Assembly (NCBI GenBank): GCA_026985075.1
Contig: JALSQX010000004.1
Coordinates: 32,386 to 96,385, forward strand
DNA from: Blastocatellia bacterium
GTDB taxonomy: Bacteria > Acidobacteriota > Blastocatellia > HR10 > J050
Direction: 5' to 3'
DNA length: 64,000 bases
Shown: piece after piece, positions 19,095-28,149 of the stretch
Layout of the letters: each line of letters opens with the position of its first letter
Position numbering within the stretch: the stretch's first letter is position 1
The notes under the pieces: model-generated
What the model was told of the DNA's origin: nothing
Database searches by the model: none
Seen by the model: only the letters and a program-made list of their open reading frames with translations
Made by a program: the position numbers and the translations under genes

Positions 19095-19746
19095 TCGAAC
19101 GGCTTTCCGGAGAAAGGGAGGTCGAGATGAGTGGACGCTCGTCTTCCTCTCGCTCGTCGTCTTCTCGGTCGCTCTGGCGGTGATCGGCTGTGGACGCCCT
19201 TTCCGCGCGCCGGCGCGCATTCCGCTGTTACCCGGTAATCTCGCGGCTCACACCACCGCCCACCATCTCGTCATCGAAGCCACGGCCATCCTCGATGAGG
19301 ACGAGTTGCTGCGATTGTTCAACGCCAATTTGCGGTTGGCCCGGCTGTTGGTCGTCGAGGTGAGCCTGATCAACCGGGGTCCCGAGCCGATGGATCTCCG
19401 CGGAGTCCGTTTCGCTCTGGAGGATGCCGGCGGCCACAGATTCCGGCCCTTGAAGCCGCGAAAGGCGGTGAAGAAGCTCTACAAGTATTACCGGATCAAA
19501 AACTACATCATCTATTTTCGAAAAGAGTTGGAAGCCGATTTTGAGCGGCGTCGTCTCTCCCTCAGCGAGCCGCTGAATGCCGGTGAGCGGCGGCAGGGAT
19601 TTCTCTACTTCGAGTTCCCCAGGGAGGTCGATCCTCTCCATCGTATCGACAGTCTGACGCTCCGGCTCGAGGGCTTATCGAGAGCGGAGGAAGATGCGGT
19701 GTTGGAATTGCGGCTCAGTCGAAGGGAATCGACCATTGGTCAGTGA
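19072..19746 (+). CDS. Probable lipoprotein, unknown function
   Basis: A GTG at 19072 sits 8 bases after GGAGG and overlaps the last 23 bases of mnmA in another frame. It is followed by a hydrophilic n-region, a membrane segment (TLVFLSLVVFSVALAVIGC) and a lipobox-like Cys near residue 44. The remaining ~180 residues are a beta-rich domain with VEVSLINRGPEPMDLRGVRF and LNAGERRQGFLYFEFP, a pattern seen in secreted DUF4352-like immunoglobulin folds; that comparison is tentative. The long n-region is unusual. Anchoring in the envelope is inferred from the Cys. Confidence 0.6.
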   Translation: MRHSQSRDRTAFRRKGGRDEWTLVFLSLVVFSVALAVIGCGRPFRAPARIPLLPGNLAAHTTAHHLVIEATAILDEDELLRLFNANLRLARLLVVEVSLINRGPEPMDLRGVRFALEDAGGHRFRPLKPRKAVKKLYKYYRIKNYIIYFRKELEADFERRRLSLSEPLNAGERRQGFLYFEFPREVDPLHRIDSLTLRLEGLSRAEEDAVLELRLSRRESTIGQ

Positions 19747-19959
19747 GACCCGGGCGGCGAAAGCGGGAGAAGCGATTGTGACGACGCGCGCGGGATTGAC
19801 TGTGAAGACCCGAATTGTTGATTCTCTCTCACCCTCGATGAATCACAATCGCCGATCGTGGGCGAGCGCCGGATGTCGATGATCGGTCTCGTCTCGATCT
19901 CTTGGGAGTGCTCTCCAATCCTGAGGTTCTGACCGGGAGCGCTGATCGTCGGTCGTCGA

Positions 19960-20556
19960 TCAAACTTTCGGCGTGACCAGTCCCTTTTGATCTTGATACT
20001 TGCCCTGACGATCCTCGTAGGCGATTTCGCACACTTCGTCGCTCTCGATGAAGATGACCTGAGCGATGCCCTCTTCGGCGTAGATGCGGACTGGTAAATC
20101 GGCGGAGTTCGAAATCTCCAGCACCAGTCGCCCGCGCCAGGTCGGTTCCAGAGGCGTAGCATTGACGATGAGACCGGAGCGGGCGTAGGTACTCTTGCCG
20201 AAGCACAATCCGATGACGTTGCGGGGGATGTTGAACGTTTCCACGGTGACGCCCAGCGCGTAGGAGAGGGGTGGGAGCAGCCAGTATTGGGAGCCGTCTT
20301 CGGCGGTGCGAAGCGGGGATTCGATGAGGCTGGAGTTGTCGAAATTCTTGGGATCGATCTCGCGACCCTTGATGGGCGAGAAGACGTGAAAGCCGTCTTT
20401 GGCCAGACGGATGTCGTAGCCGTAACTGGAGAGTCCGGCGCTGATGATGCGACGATTATTGACCTGGCGAATGAGGCGCTCTTCAAATGGTTGAATCATT
20501 CCGTGTTCGAGCGCCATCTTACGAATCCACTTATCGGATTTCACCGGCATGGCCAT
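19960..20556 (-). CDS. dcd: dCTP deaminase
   Basis: Dcd converts dCTP to dUTP, feeding dTMP synthesis. The conserved active-site block FGKSTYARSGLIVNATPLEP is near residues 119-138, followed by WRGRLVLEISNSADLPVRIY, and the C-terminal YEDRQGKYQDQKGLVTPKV is typical of the dUTPase superfamily. The 198-residue length is a little above E. coli Dcd. Two starts are possible (20556 or 20550); GAAGAGG precedes both. It is convergent with the lipoprotein gene. Confidence 0.93.
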   Translation of the reverse strand: MAMPVKSDKWIRKMALEHGMIQPFEERLIRQVNNRRIISAGLSSYGYDIRLAKDGFHVFSPIKGREIDPKNFDNSSLIESPLRTAEDGSQYWLLPPLSYALGVTVETFNIPRNVIGLCFGKSTYARSGLIVNATPLEPTWRGRLVLEISNSADLPVRIYAEEGIAQVIFIESDEVCEIAYEDRQGKYQDQKGLVTPKV

Positions 20557-20754
20557 GCGCCTCTTCGATCATGGTATTGAAGGAGGGCGAAGTCTAACAC
20601 TCGATGCCCGAGACTTCAAGCGCTGGTCAGCATGGCGGTGGGCTCATCGCGAGGTGAGGCGTGCAGCGCCTATGAGGTCCGCGCCAGGGCTCTCGCTCCG
20701 GAGTCGAGAAGGACGGTGAGGAGGCCGCACTCGGCCGCGCTCATCTGTGGGTTA

Positions 20755-21246
20755 TCAGGATGGCGAATGCTGAGCTGGCCAGGCTCCGAGCGCTTTACGC
20801 ACATCCACGATCTGTCCGAGATGGTAAGCGTTGTGGTCGGCGACGAGCAGGATTTCGCGCAGGTAGGTGCGTCCTTCGCCGTGAGGGATCTCGGCGGTCA
20901 GGTCCACCTCGGGGTTGCGAACCAGGGCGATGATCTCATCGAGATCGGACTGGAACTGGGCGAGTGATCTTTCCCAGGCGTCATCGGGAAGGGAGTCCGG
21001 GTTCGCCGGCCAGTACCCGTCCGGGAAGGGTGGCGAGACCCACGAAGGATCGAGCGTGTAGCGCAGGATGTCTTCTTGCGCGATGCGCATATGTTCGAGG
21101 AGTTCCCATATGGAATGGAGGCCACCCGGTGGACGCCGGGTGCGCAACTCGGGTGGCAGGTGAGCGAACGCCTGTTCCGGCGTGAGGTGAGCGCTCCCAC
21201 CGCGCAGTAACTCGACGAGGTTCTCTCTCAGAGCAGCGTCGTTCAT
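20755..21246 (-). CDS. DinB-like four-helix metal-binding protein
   Basis: The 163-residue helical protein has the metal-site pattern of DinB/YfiT folds: HSIWELLEHMRIAQEDIL near residues 44-61 and, near the C-terminus, VADHNAYHLGQIVDVRKALG. These supply three His residues for a metal ion. Relatives include thiol transferases (BSH/MSH-dependent) and stress proteins of unknown activity. AGGAGGATCACG precedes ATG 21246. Single gene; function not deducible beyond the fold. Confidence 0.75.
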   Translation of the reverse strand: MNDAALRENLVELLRGGSAHLTPEQAFAHLPPELRTRRPPGGLHSIWELLEHMRIAQEDILRYTLDPSWVSPPFPDGYWPANPDSLPDDAWERSLAQFQSDLDEIIALVRNPEVDLTAEIPHGEGRTYLREILLVADHNAYHLGQIVDVRKALGAWPAQHSPS

Positions 21247-21720
21247 CGTGATCCTCCTCTGTTGTTTTGATCCGGACGATTATAGTGAGTCTGGCCGGGT
21301 GTAGCCAGAGAGCCTCGGGTGAATTTCTGGATGATTTGTATGTGAATTTGATTTATAATGGGAGCGATGTGGAGTGTGACAGGGGGAATTTCAAGCGTGA
21401 GCGGTCTACCGGATCACCGGTTGATGTGAGGCGAACAGCAGTAGTGTGAGGTCTGTGGTGAGTTGTTACCGGCGGAGGTGCATTGTCTCACGCGGTGGGA
21501 AGGAGGCTACTGGAATGAGCGGGGGGAGGAGCATCGGGGTGGGCTCAGGGGATAGCGGTACGTGGCCGACTCGAGACTGAGAGTAAGTTGAAAGAGAGAC
21601 GCTGGGGAGAGACTCTACATCGTGCGCATCGGGGGTCAGGAGCTGAGAGTAGGTTGAAGAAGTCACCCATAGCCTGGGGGCCACACGGCAAGGATGAGCC
21701 GGGATTCGTTGGGGGACGTA

Positions 21721-21741
21721 GCGCAAGCTGACAGCTTGCGC
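21721..21741. repeat. Perfect inverted repeat, REP-like or terminator
   Basis: GCGCAAGCT (21721-21729) and AGCTTGCGC (21733-21741) form a 9-base stem with a 3-base loop, followed by CACATTTTC. It is either a terminator or a dispersed extragenic palindrome; only one copy was noticed here. Confidence 0.5.
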
Positions 21742-21903
21742 CACATTTTCAAAGGGGGTCTCGCGAAGGCGGTCTCCAGAGACGGCGGCATAAGGGCAGG
21801 CTTGGAGTTAAGGGTGTAGAGAACATTGAGGTTAGATGGAGAATGCGAGTCGGGATCGGCGAGGCGCGACCCGGTCGAAAAAATTTTGTCAGGTTGAATG
21901 GTT

Positions 21904-21931
21904 TTGCCAAAAAAATACGTCTATTTATATG
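21904..21931 (+). promoter_or_regulatory. Possible promoter of the DUF488-RecQ module
   Basis: TTGCCA (21904-21909) and TATATG (21926-21931) are 16 bases apart inside an A/T-rich island in otherwise GC-rich sequence. It points toward the module. Confidence 0.4.
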
Positions 21932-21941
21932 TGGAGACAAT

Positions 21942-22082
21942 ATGCCAGTGAGCCGGGAGGAGAAGGAGATCTCCTCGACGGCGGCAGCTTGCCTGGATGT
22001 TCTCCAGCAGGGGGCGCGGAACCACGTGGATGCCAGGGATGGACAAAGTGGAATTCTCCGTGTCCGAATTTCTCTCTGGTGA
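21942..22082 (+). CDS. Possible small protein (46 residues)
   Basis: ATG 21942 follows GGAGACAAT and opens a 46-residue frame beginning MPVSREEKEISSTAAACLD and ending at 22082. It lies between the promoter-like segment and the first DUF488 gene, so it could be the first gene of that module or only leader sequence. I recognise no domain, and composition does not settle it. Confidence 0.25.
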   Translation: MPVSREEKEISSTAAACLDVLQQGARNHVDARDGQSGILRVRISLW

Positions 22083-22151
22083 CACCGGATGAACCCCGAA
22101 CGACCTATGAGCTGTGGACCGGAACCAGAGGGGGAGCTAAGGAGTGACCCG

Positions 22152-22709
22152 ATGACCATGACAAAGGAGCCTATTTTCACCATCGGCTATGGTGCCCGTA
22201 CACTTGATGAGTTCATCGCCATACTCAAGCACTATCAGATCGCTCTCCTCATCGATATCCGCTCGGCTCCCTATTCCCGCTACAAACCGGAATTCTCCAA
22301 GCTACCTTTAGAGAAAGCCTTACAACGCCAGGGTATCCGCTACATCTACATGGGGGATACCCTGGGCGGACAGCCCGACGATCAGGACTGCTATGTGAAT
22401 GGCAAGGTGAGCTACGACCGAGTCAGGGAGAAGCCATTCTTTCAGCAAGGCATTAGCCGTATTCGCGTGGCCTTCGAGCGTCGAGAGCGCGCGGTGTTGA
22501 TGTGCAGCGAAAGTAAGCCGGAAAACTGCCATCGCAGTAAGCTCATTGGTGTGGTTCTGGACGAACGGGGCATCCCGGTGGCTCATATTGATGAGAATGA
22601 CGAGCTCGCAACGCAGGAGGAGATCATCCGCCGCCTGACGAGAGGGCAGTTGGAACTCTTTGGAGACTCACCCACCTTCACCTCCCGTAAGCGGTATGAG
22701 AAAGGGTAG
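22152..22709 (+). CDS. DUF488 protein, first copy
   Basis: The N-terminal [19 protein letters not shown], the [16 protein letters not shown] block near residue 38, and [19 protein letters not shown] near 116 (a Cys-x(8)-CHR pattern) define the DUF488 family. Its biochemical role is unknown to me; the invariant Asp, Arg and Cys residues suggest an enzyme. ATG 22152 has GGAG 8 bases upstream. It is followed by a second, different DUF488 gene and a RecQ-type helicase on the same strand, which suggests a shared DNA-related role. Confidence 0.85.
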   Translation: MTMTKEPIFTIGYGARTLDEFIAILKHYQIALLIDIRSAPYSRYKPEFSKLPLEKALQRQGIRYIYMGDTLGGQPDDQDCYVNGKVSYDRVREKPFFQQGISRIRVAFERRERAVLMCSESKPENCHRSKLIGVVLDERGIPVAHIDENDELATQEEIIRRLTRGQLELFGDSPTFTSRKRYEKG

Positions 22710-22804
22710 GGAGTGACGGATTAGCGGATGGGTCATCGATGGGGACCGGGCCACTCCCAAGATCATCCGCGGATCGATTGGCATACGTGACCTCAGGTGA
22801 GGCG

Positions 22805-23305
22805 ATGACGCGGAAAGTCACGACCATTGGAGTCTATGGCTTCGACGGAGATTCTTTCTACCGCGCCCTACAAGACGCTGGAGTCGATGTATTGATTGAC
22901 ATTCGGCAGCGCCGCGGCGTGCGGGGCGTTCGCCATGCCTTTGCCAACAGCCGGCGTCTTCAGACTCGCCTCGCCGAGCTAGGGATTCGCTATCTCTATC
23001 GCCGGGATCTGGCTCCCCCACCGTCTGTGCGGCAGCATCAAAAGCTAGCCGATAGAGCTAGCAAAACGATCAAGCGTCAACGGGCGGAGCTGGCGCCGGC
23101 CTTCATTGAGGCCTTTGAAAATGAGGTATTGGCGCACTTCGAGCCACAGACCCTGTTGGACGATCTGGGGCCTGGTGAGCAGGTGATCGCACTTCTCTGT
23201 GTCGAACGTGAGCCGGCCGCCTGCCATCGTTCGTTAGTTGCCGAGCGGTTGGCGCAGGCATTGAGCCTGGAAGTGGAGCATATCCTGCCCGATCCTGAAA
23301 GATGA
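22805..23305 (+). CDS. DUF488 protein, second copy
   Basis: A 166-residue relative of the preceding gene with VTTIGVYGFDGDSFYRAL at the start, VLIDIRQRRGVRGVRHAFAN near residues 27-46 and LLCVEREPAACHRSLVAERL near 133-152. It keeps the D-x-R and C-x(8)-CHR signature but differs from copy one through the rest (short, no C-terminal tail). The pair is therefore old or separately acquired, not a recent duplication. ATG 22805 follows GGTGAGG. It lies 73 bases before the RecQ-type gene. Confidence 0.85.
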   Translation: MTRKVTTIGVYGFDGDSFYRALQDAGVDVLIDIRQRRGVRGVRHAFANSRRLQTRLAELGIRYLYRRDLAPPPSVRQHQKLADRASKTIKRQRAELAPAFIEAFENEVLAHFEPQTLLDDLGPGEQVIALLCVEREPAACHRSLVAERLAQALSLEVEHILPDPER

Positions 23306-23378
23306 GACCGGATCGGTCGCGGCAGGCCGCTTTTCACCAACTGTGATGCCCTTTCGAGCATGAAGAGCTGACACGACC

Positions 23379-25988
23379 ATGCGGGTGCTGATTGTAGCCA
23401 AGACGAGGCAAGGCCGAGGGGCCTGTGTGGGAGGCATCACCTCGACTGGCCGCAGCGTGCGGTTGGTGGCCGCCGACAGGTTGACCAACGAGACGGCCGG
23501 CATGGAGTACCAGGTGGGCGAGGTCTGGGAGGTCGTTGGCGAGCCCGATCCGGCGGTGATTCCGCCCCACACGGAGAACATCATCGTTCGCCGCAAGCGC
23601 AAGCTCAAGATCGTGGACGACCCGGTGCCGATCATCGAGCGCCTGATGCCACCTCAACGAGGTGGCCCTGAAGTGCTCTACGACGGATTGGCTCAGATCG
23701 CGTCGAGCGGCGCGTTGTACATCGCCAAGCGAACTGGTGTCCCATCCTACAGTACCATGTTCTGGGTACCCGATCGCCCTTTGCGGCGTCTGACCAGCGG
23801 CAAGCGCATTCGCTATGCCTATCCTGGAGATCAGGGAGAGTGCTCCCTGGTTTTCGTGGGTTTTCAGGAGCCACTGGACTTCATCCCCGCAGGCACCCTG
23901 CTGCGGGTATCGTTGGCCCATTGGTGGCGACCCGAGGGCAAGCCGGAGATGGAGCAACGTTGCTATGTACAGCTTTCGGGCTGGTTCCGGCCTACGGACC
24001 AGCCGCCTGTATATCCTCGGGTAGAGACAATCGCCGTCGCCACCACGTCTGCTCCTGCTCCGCCGTCGATGGCTGAGGCAGTACTGCGCTCCGTGTTCGG
24101 CTACGATCGATTTCGGCCGCTACAAGGCCAGATCATCGAGAATGTGCTTCGAAGACGAGATACCCTGGTGGTGATGCCCACCGGGGGTGGCAAGTCCCTC
24201 TGCTATCAGATTCCGGCTTTGCTCTTTCCTGGGGTGACGGTGGTCGTCTCGCCGCTGATTTCCTTGATGCAGGATCAGGTCGCTCAGTTGCGTGAGTTGG
24301 GTGTATCGGCGGCATTTCTGAACAGCACGTTGGCCCACAATGAATATGTGCAGACGATGCATCAGGTCCGCCGGGAAGAGGTCAAGTTGCTGTATATGGC
24401 GCCGGAGACTCTGCTACGGCCGGAGATCCTCCTGATGCTGGAAGAGTGCCGGGTTGACTGCCTGGCCATCGATGAGGCTCACTGCATCTCCCAATGGGGG
24501 CATGACTTCCGTCCCGAATACCGGCGGCTGATGCCTGTGCGCAAGCGTTTCCCCGCCGCGGTGTGCATTGCGCTGACGGCCACTGCCACTCCCCGGGTGC
24601 GGGCTGATATCCAGCAGACTCTGGGCCTTAGCGAGGAAAACGAATTCGTCACCAGCTTCGACCGGCCCAACCTGTTCATCGAGGTGATGCCCAAAGAGAA
24701 CGTGCTGGCTCAGACGCGGGAATTTGTGCTGGATCATCCCACCCAGTCAGGCATTGTCTACTGCGCCACTCGAGACCGGGTGGACGAACTGGCGGCCGAT
24801 CTGCGCGCGCACGGCGTCAACGCGCTGCCCTACCACGCTGGCCTGGAGGCTGAGGCTCGCCAGCGCCATCAAGACCTGTTTATTAATGACGACGTGCCGG
24901 TGATGGTGGCCACGATCGCCTTCGGTATGGGCATTGACAAGCCGGACGTGCGCTTTGTGCTGCACGTGGATTTGCCCAAGAACATCGAGCATTACTATCA
25001 GCAGATCGGCCGGGCCGGGCGTGACGGTCTGCGGGCCGATTGCCTGCTCCTGTTCAGCCATGCTGATGTCCACACCATCCGTTACTTCATCCGTCAGGGC
25101 GCTGCGTCACAACGGCTGGGTCGGGAGCAGCGGCTACAGGCATTGGTGCGCTGGGCCGAGTCCCGAGAGTGTCGCCGCAAGGGCTTGTTGGCCTACTTCG
25201 GCGAGACCTACCAGGCCGATGCCTGCCAGATGTGCGATAACTGCACCGAGGGACAGGAGCAGACCCGGATGGATATCACTATCCCGGCCCAGAAGTTTCT
25301 CTCCTGTGTGATCCGCACCGGCCAGCGGTTCGGAGCCAGTCATATCATCGAGGTGCTGCGCGGCTCACGGACCAAGGGCGTGCTCAGCCGAGGTCATGAC
25401 CAGCTCTCCTGTTACGGCATTGGTCGCGATTTGTTGCGAGAACAGTGGAAGCGCCTGGCCCGCCAGCTGGTTCAGCAGGGCCTGCTGGCGGAAGACGAGC
25501 ATGGCGGCCTGCGCGTGACCGGAGAGGGTCGATCTGTGCTGCGCGGCCGAAAGGTGATGGGCACCTTGGCGCCGGACCGACGCCGGGCTGGCGCTTATCG
25601 GTCGGTCGAGGTCGATCCGGAGTATGACCAGGAGCTCTTTCAGCAACTGCGGACCAAACGTCGTGAGCTGGCAGAAGCAACCATGGTCCCGCCCTATGTG
25701 ATCTTCTCCGACCGCTCGCTCCAGGAGATGGCGACCTACTTTCCGCAAAGCAGGGAGGCCTTCGGTCGCATTTATGGCGTGGGGCGGCGCAAGCTGGAAC
25801 GCTACGCCGACGAGTTCCTGACCGTCATCCGTGGCTATTGTGTGCCTCGTCAGCTTGCCGAGCGACCCAAGGCCATCGTCCATATCGGCAGGAGTGACAG
25901 TCAAACTTGCTCACTCGCCGCGCAGCGTCCAGATCGGCGAGGCTTTTCGAGCCGGAGCGACGCTCAGCGAACTGGCTGCGGCCCATGA
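23379..25988 (+). CDS. RecQ-family DNA helicase with an N-terminal dual-OB-like extension
   Basis: Residues 1 to about 215 form a beta-rich region (VLIVAKTRQGRGACVGGITS, GRSVRLVAADR, YQVGEVWEVV) that resembles DuOB-type dual-OB domains rather than anything in standard RecQ. Then follows a RecQ core: Walker A MPTGGGKSLCYQIPALL near 267, DEAHCISQWGHDFRPEY near 365, QQIGRAGRDG near 545, the zinc-binding SRECRRKGLLAYFGET and CQMCDNC near 590-625, a winged-helix region and an HRDC domain near 745-825. The frame then runs into unrelated sequence to 25988, while the expected C-terminal helix-turn-helix continues in another frame. Likely unwinds branched DNA in repair or defence; coupled by position to two DUF488 genes. 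Confidence 0.85.
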   Translation: MRVLIVAKTRQGRGACVGGITSTGRSVRLVAADRLTNETAGMEYQVGEVWEVVGEPDPAVIPPHTENIIVRRKRKLKIVDDPVPIIERLMPPQRGGPEVLYDGLAQIASSGALYIAKRTGVPSYSTMFWVPDRPLRRLTSGKRIRYAYPGDQGECSLVFVGFQEPLDFIPAGTLLRVSLAHWWRPEGKPEMEQRCYVQLSGWFRPTDQPPVYPRVETIAVATTSAPAPPSMAEAVLRSVFGYDRFRPLQGQIIENVLRRRDTLVVMPTGGGKSLCYQIPALLFPGVTVVVSPLISLMQDQVAQLRELGVSAAFLNSTLAHNEYVQTMHQVRREEVKLLYMAPETLLRPEILLMLEECRVDCLAIDEAHCISQWGHDFRPEYRRLMPVRKRFPAAVCIALTATATPRVRADIQQTLGLSEENEFVTSFDRPNLFIEVMPKENVLAQTREFVLDHPTQSGIVYCATRDRVDELAADLRAHGVNALPYHAGLEAEARQRHQDLFINDDVPVMVATIAFGMGIDKPDVRFVLHVDLPKNIEHYYQQIGRAGRDGLRADCLLLFSHADVHTIRYFIRQGAASQRLGREQRLQALVRWAESRECRRKGLLAYFGETYQADACQMCDNCTEGQEQTRMDITIPAQKFLSCVIRTGQRFGASHIIEVLRGSRTKGVLSRGHDQLSCYGIGRDLLREQWKRLARQLVQQGLLAEDEHGGLRVTGEGRSVLRGRKVMGTLAPDRRRAGAYRSVEVDPEYDQELFQQLRTKRRELAEATMVPPYVIFSDRSLQEMATYFPQSREAFGRIYGVGRRKLERYADEFLTVIRGYCVPRQLAERPKAIVHIGRSDSQTCSLAAQRPDRRGFSSRSDAQRTGCGP

Positions 25989-26250
25989 CATCAAGCGCCA
26001 GACGGTGATCGCGCATTTGGCTCGGTTCGTCCAGAACAGCGACAGCCTGCCGGAGAAGCGGCTGCTGGCCGAGTCGTCGCTGGTGGCCGAGGTTCAGGAG
26101 CAGGTACTGGCTGCTTTTCAGAAGCACGGTGCCGAGCGGTTACGTCCTATCTTCGAGTTGTTTGAAGGCGAGATCAGCTATGAAGAGCTGCATTTGATGC
26201 GCGTCGTTCATTGGAATCGTCACAGACGGAGCCCAAGAGACATTCCGTAA
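25894..26250 (+). pseudogene. RecQ C-terminal helix-turn-helix segment in a shifted frame
   Basis: From about 25890 a different frame encodes GVTVKLAHSPRSVQIGEAFR, then GATLSELAAAHDIKRQTVIAHLARF and FELFEGEISYEELHLMRVV. This is the helix-turn-helix tail (HTH_40 type) that follows HRDC in many long RecQ proteins. It lacks a clear start of its own (GTG 25894 is possible). The most direct reading is a one-base frameshift in the helicase gene between about 25870 and 25895; assembly error, true mutation and programmed shift are all possible. Confidence 0.7.
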
Positions 26251-26366
26251 CGCGCTCGATGCCGGAATTCGTAAGCGCGGATACCCCCTGTGGGGGCCTG
26301 GGCGCTCTGCAGGAAGGAGGATCGATCACCGGGAGGAGCGCGCGAGTTCCATCGGGATTCTGGATC

Positions 26367-27116
26367 ATGCGGATTGAGGTTACATTCTTTTCTGAGAGAC
26401 CGATCATTTTGCCTTGGGACTACCTCGATTGGTTGCAGGGGATTTTCTATCGAGCGATGGAGCGAGGCATCCCTCAGTTGGCTCATCGGGTACATGATGA
26501 GGGATTCACGGGGGGCGGCAAGCGGTACAAGCTGTCTACCTTTTCGTTACTTTATCCGGAGCGATATCAGGTGGTATCTGGGGGATTGAGGGTTGAAGGA
26601 ATCTTGCGCTGGTGGATCTCTTCGCCGCTCGGACGAGTGATTGAGGCCGTGGCTTTGGGGTTACTTAGTGAGCCGGAGATATGGCTTGGTCAGTATCGCG
26701 TGCAGGTGGGCGAAGTACGGGTGGTGCCGATACCACAGTTCACCAGTCCGATGACGCTAATAACCCTCTCGCCGATCTTCGTCTCTACGGGTGAGCGCGA
26801 TGCAGCGGGTCGATTCCAGAAACGATTTCTTTCACCCGGGGAGCCGGATTTTGTTCGCGTGTTGAACGAGAATGCGCGACGTAAAGCGGAGGCCGTATGG
26901 GGGAGGGTTCCAGAAGGTGAGCTCCGGTTTGAATGGCTCGGTCGTCCGGAGTCGAAACTGATCACGGTGAATCACTTTCGGGTACGAGGGTGGATGATGT
27001 CGTTTCGCGTGAGCGGACCGAGGGAGTTGATTGAGATTGGGTATGAAGCGGGCTTCGGCGAGCGTAATGCCCAGGGATTCGGGATGGTGCGGATGGAGGG
27101 TGTCGACGGTGAATAA
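26367..27116 (+). CDS. cas6: CRISPR repeat endoribonuclease Cas6 (copy 1)
   Basis: Cas6 cuts the repeat in the precursor CRISPR RNA. The protein starts MRIEVTFFSERPIILPWDYL, has a ferredoxin-like pair of domains by pattern, and ends in the glycine-rich loop GYEAGFGERNAQGFGMVRM that marks the family. A His near the N-terminal half (LAHRVHDEGF) is a candidate catalytic residue, but I cannot align it. ATG 26367 gives 249 residues, a normal length; no strong ribosome site precedes it. It opens the Cas operon, 290 bases before a second, quite different Cas6. Confidence 0.85.
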   Translation: MRIEVTFFSERPIILPWDYLDWLQGIFYRAMERGIPQLAHRVHDEGFTGGGKRYKLSTFSLLYPERYQVVSGGLRVEGILRWWISSPLGRVIEAVALGLLSEPEIWLGQYRVQVGEVRVVPIPQFTSPMTLITLSPIFVSTGERDAAGRFQKRFLSPGEPDFVRVLNENARRKAEAVWGRVPEGELRFEWLGRPESKLITVNHFRVRGWMMSFRVSGPRELIEIGYEAGFGERNAQGFGMVRMEGVDGE

Positions 27117-27405
27117 CCCGGTAGTCCTCCGGATGGGTTGAGTGGTGCGACGGAGCGGGGATAGCTGGCTCGGCAAAAGTGAATGACAACAAGATCGGAT
27201 GGATATTGGGTGTGCTTCTGCCTGGAGAATGGGGTGATGGAAGCGTGCTTACCTGACCAGATTGGGTACTTTTCAAGAGGTCGTGGATTGACACAACGCT
27301 GCTGGGTCAATTATCTGTAGAAGAGAAATTGAGCGAGTGGAGAGTTGCTTTGACTCAGGTTGCTGAGTTAGAGCTTAATTGATTTTGTTTGTAGGAGGAG
27401 CACTC

Positions 27406-28146
27406 GTGCGACTAAGACTCGTGCTGGAGAATAAAGCTGCTATTACTATTCCCTGGGATTATCGAACGGCGCTCACCGCGGCTGTTTATGAGACACTAGC
27501 AGCAGCAGATCCTGAGTATAGTCATTGGTTACATCGACAAGGATTCCAGCAACGCCAAGGCCATCGTACATTTCGCCTGTTCGTTTATTCAGATTTCATG
27601 CCAGTGCATTATGAGGTTGTTCCTAAGGGTTTAGCGAATGTCCAATGGCTTGGGTGGCACCTCAGCAGTCCGGACAAGCGGTTCGTAGAGAAGTTCATCG
27701 ATGGGTTAAAACGAAAAGGGATGATGCTGAGTTTGTTCGGCAATTTCCTAGAGGTTCTAGATGTCGCAGTTGTAGATGTGCCGAGCATCTCAGGTAACTC
27801 TGGATTTCACACGATTTCACCTATTGTAGTCGCCAAGGGGAGCATGTCAAACAGCCGACATCCAGTTTATCTACGCCCAGATGATCCCGAATTTGTAGAT
27901 GCACTGGAGAGAAACCTCATTGCCAAGTGGGAAGCCTTTCATCAAAAAGTCTGGAATGGGGGCGAATTCGGCATTCGAGTTTGGGCACCGAAATCTAAAC
28001 TGGTGCCAGTTTTCAACATCTGTGTACGGGCTTGGCATCTAAGACTGCAAATGTGGGGATCTGACGAACTCATCTGCTTCGCGTACGATGCCGGGCTGGG
28101 CATCAAAAACAGCCAAGGATTTGGTATGATCGAACCGGGAGGATGA
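27406..28146 (+). CDS. cas6: CRISPR repeat endoribonuclease Cas6 (copy 2)
   Basis: It begins VRLRLVLENKAAITIPWDYR and ends with AYDAGLGIKNSQGFGMIEP, the Cas6 glycine-rich loop. The candidate His lies in SHWLHRQGFQQRQG near residues 45-58. GTG 27406 is 6 bases after AGGAGGAG, a much better start than the upstream in-frame TTG. The two Cas6 copies share layout but little sequence, so they are separate lineages rather than a recent duplication. The stop is followed after 3 bases by cas8b, so this copy is clearly part of the type I-B operon. The 27117-27405 gap holds no gene I can see. Confidence 0.87.
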   Translation: MRLRLVLENKAAITIPWDYRTALTAAVYETLAAADPEYSHWLHRQGFQQRQGHRTFRLFVYSDFMPVHYEVVPKGLANVQWLGWHLSSPDKRFVEKFIDGLKRKGMMLSLFGNFLEVLDVAVVDVPSISGNSGFHTISPIVVAKGSMSNSRHPVYLRPDDPEFVDALERNLIAKWEAFHQKVWNGGEFGIRVWAPKSKLVPVFNICVRAWHLRLQMWGSDELICFAYDAGLGIKNSQGFGMIEPGG

Positions 28147-28149
28147 GCC

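Larger units (their letters stand above)
21247..22151. other. Intergenic region before the DUF488-RecQ module
   Basis: About 900 bases without a convincing long gene. It holds a perfect hairpin (21721-21741), two diverged copies of a 16-base CTGAGAGTARGTTGAA motif near 21580 and 21643, an A/T-rich promoter-like segment around 21890-21931, and one possible short gene (21942-22082). The base composition drops to A/T-rich compared with the genes on the left, which could mark an insertion boundary. Confidence 0.45.
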
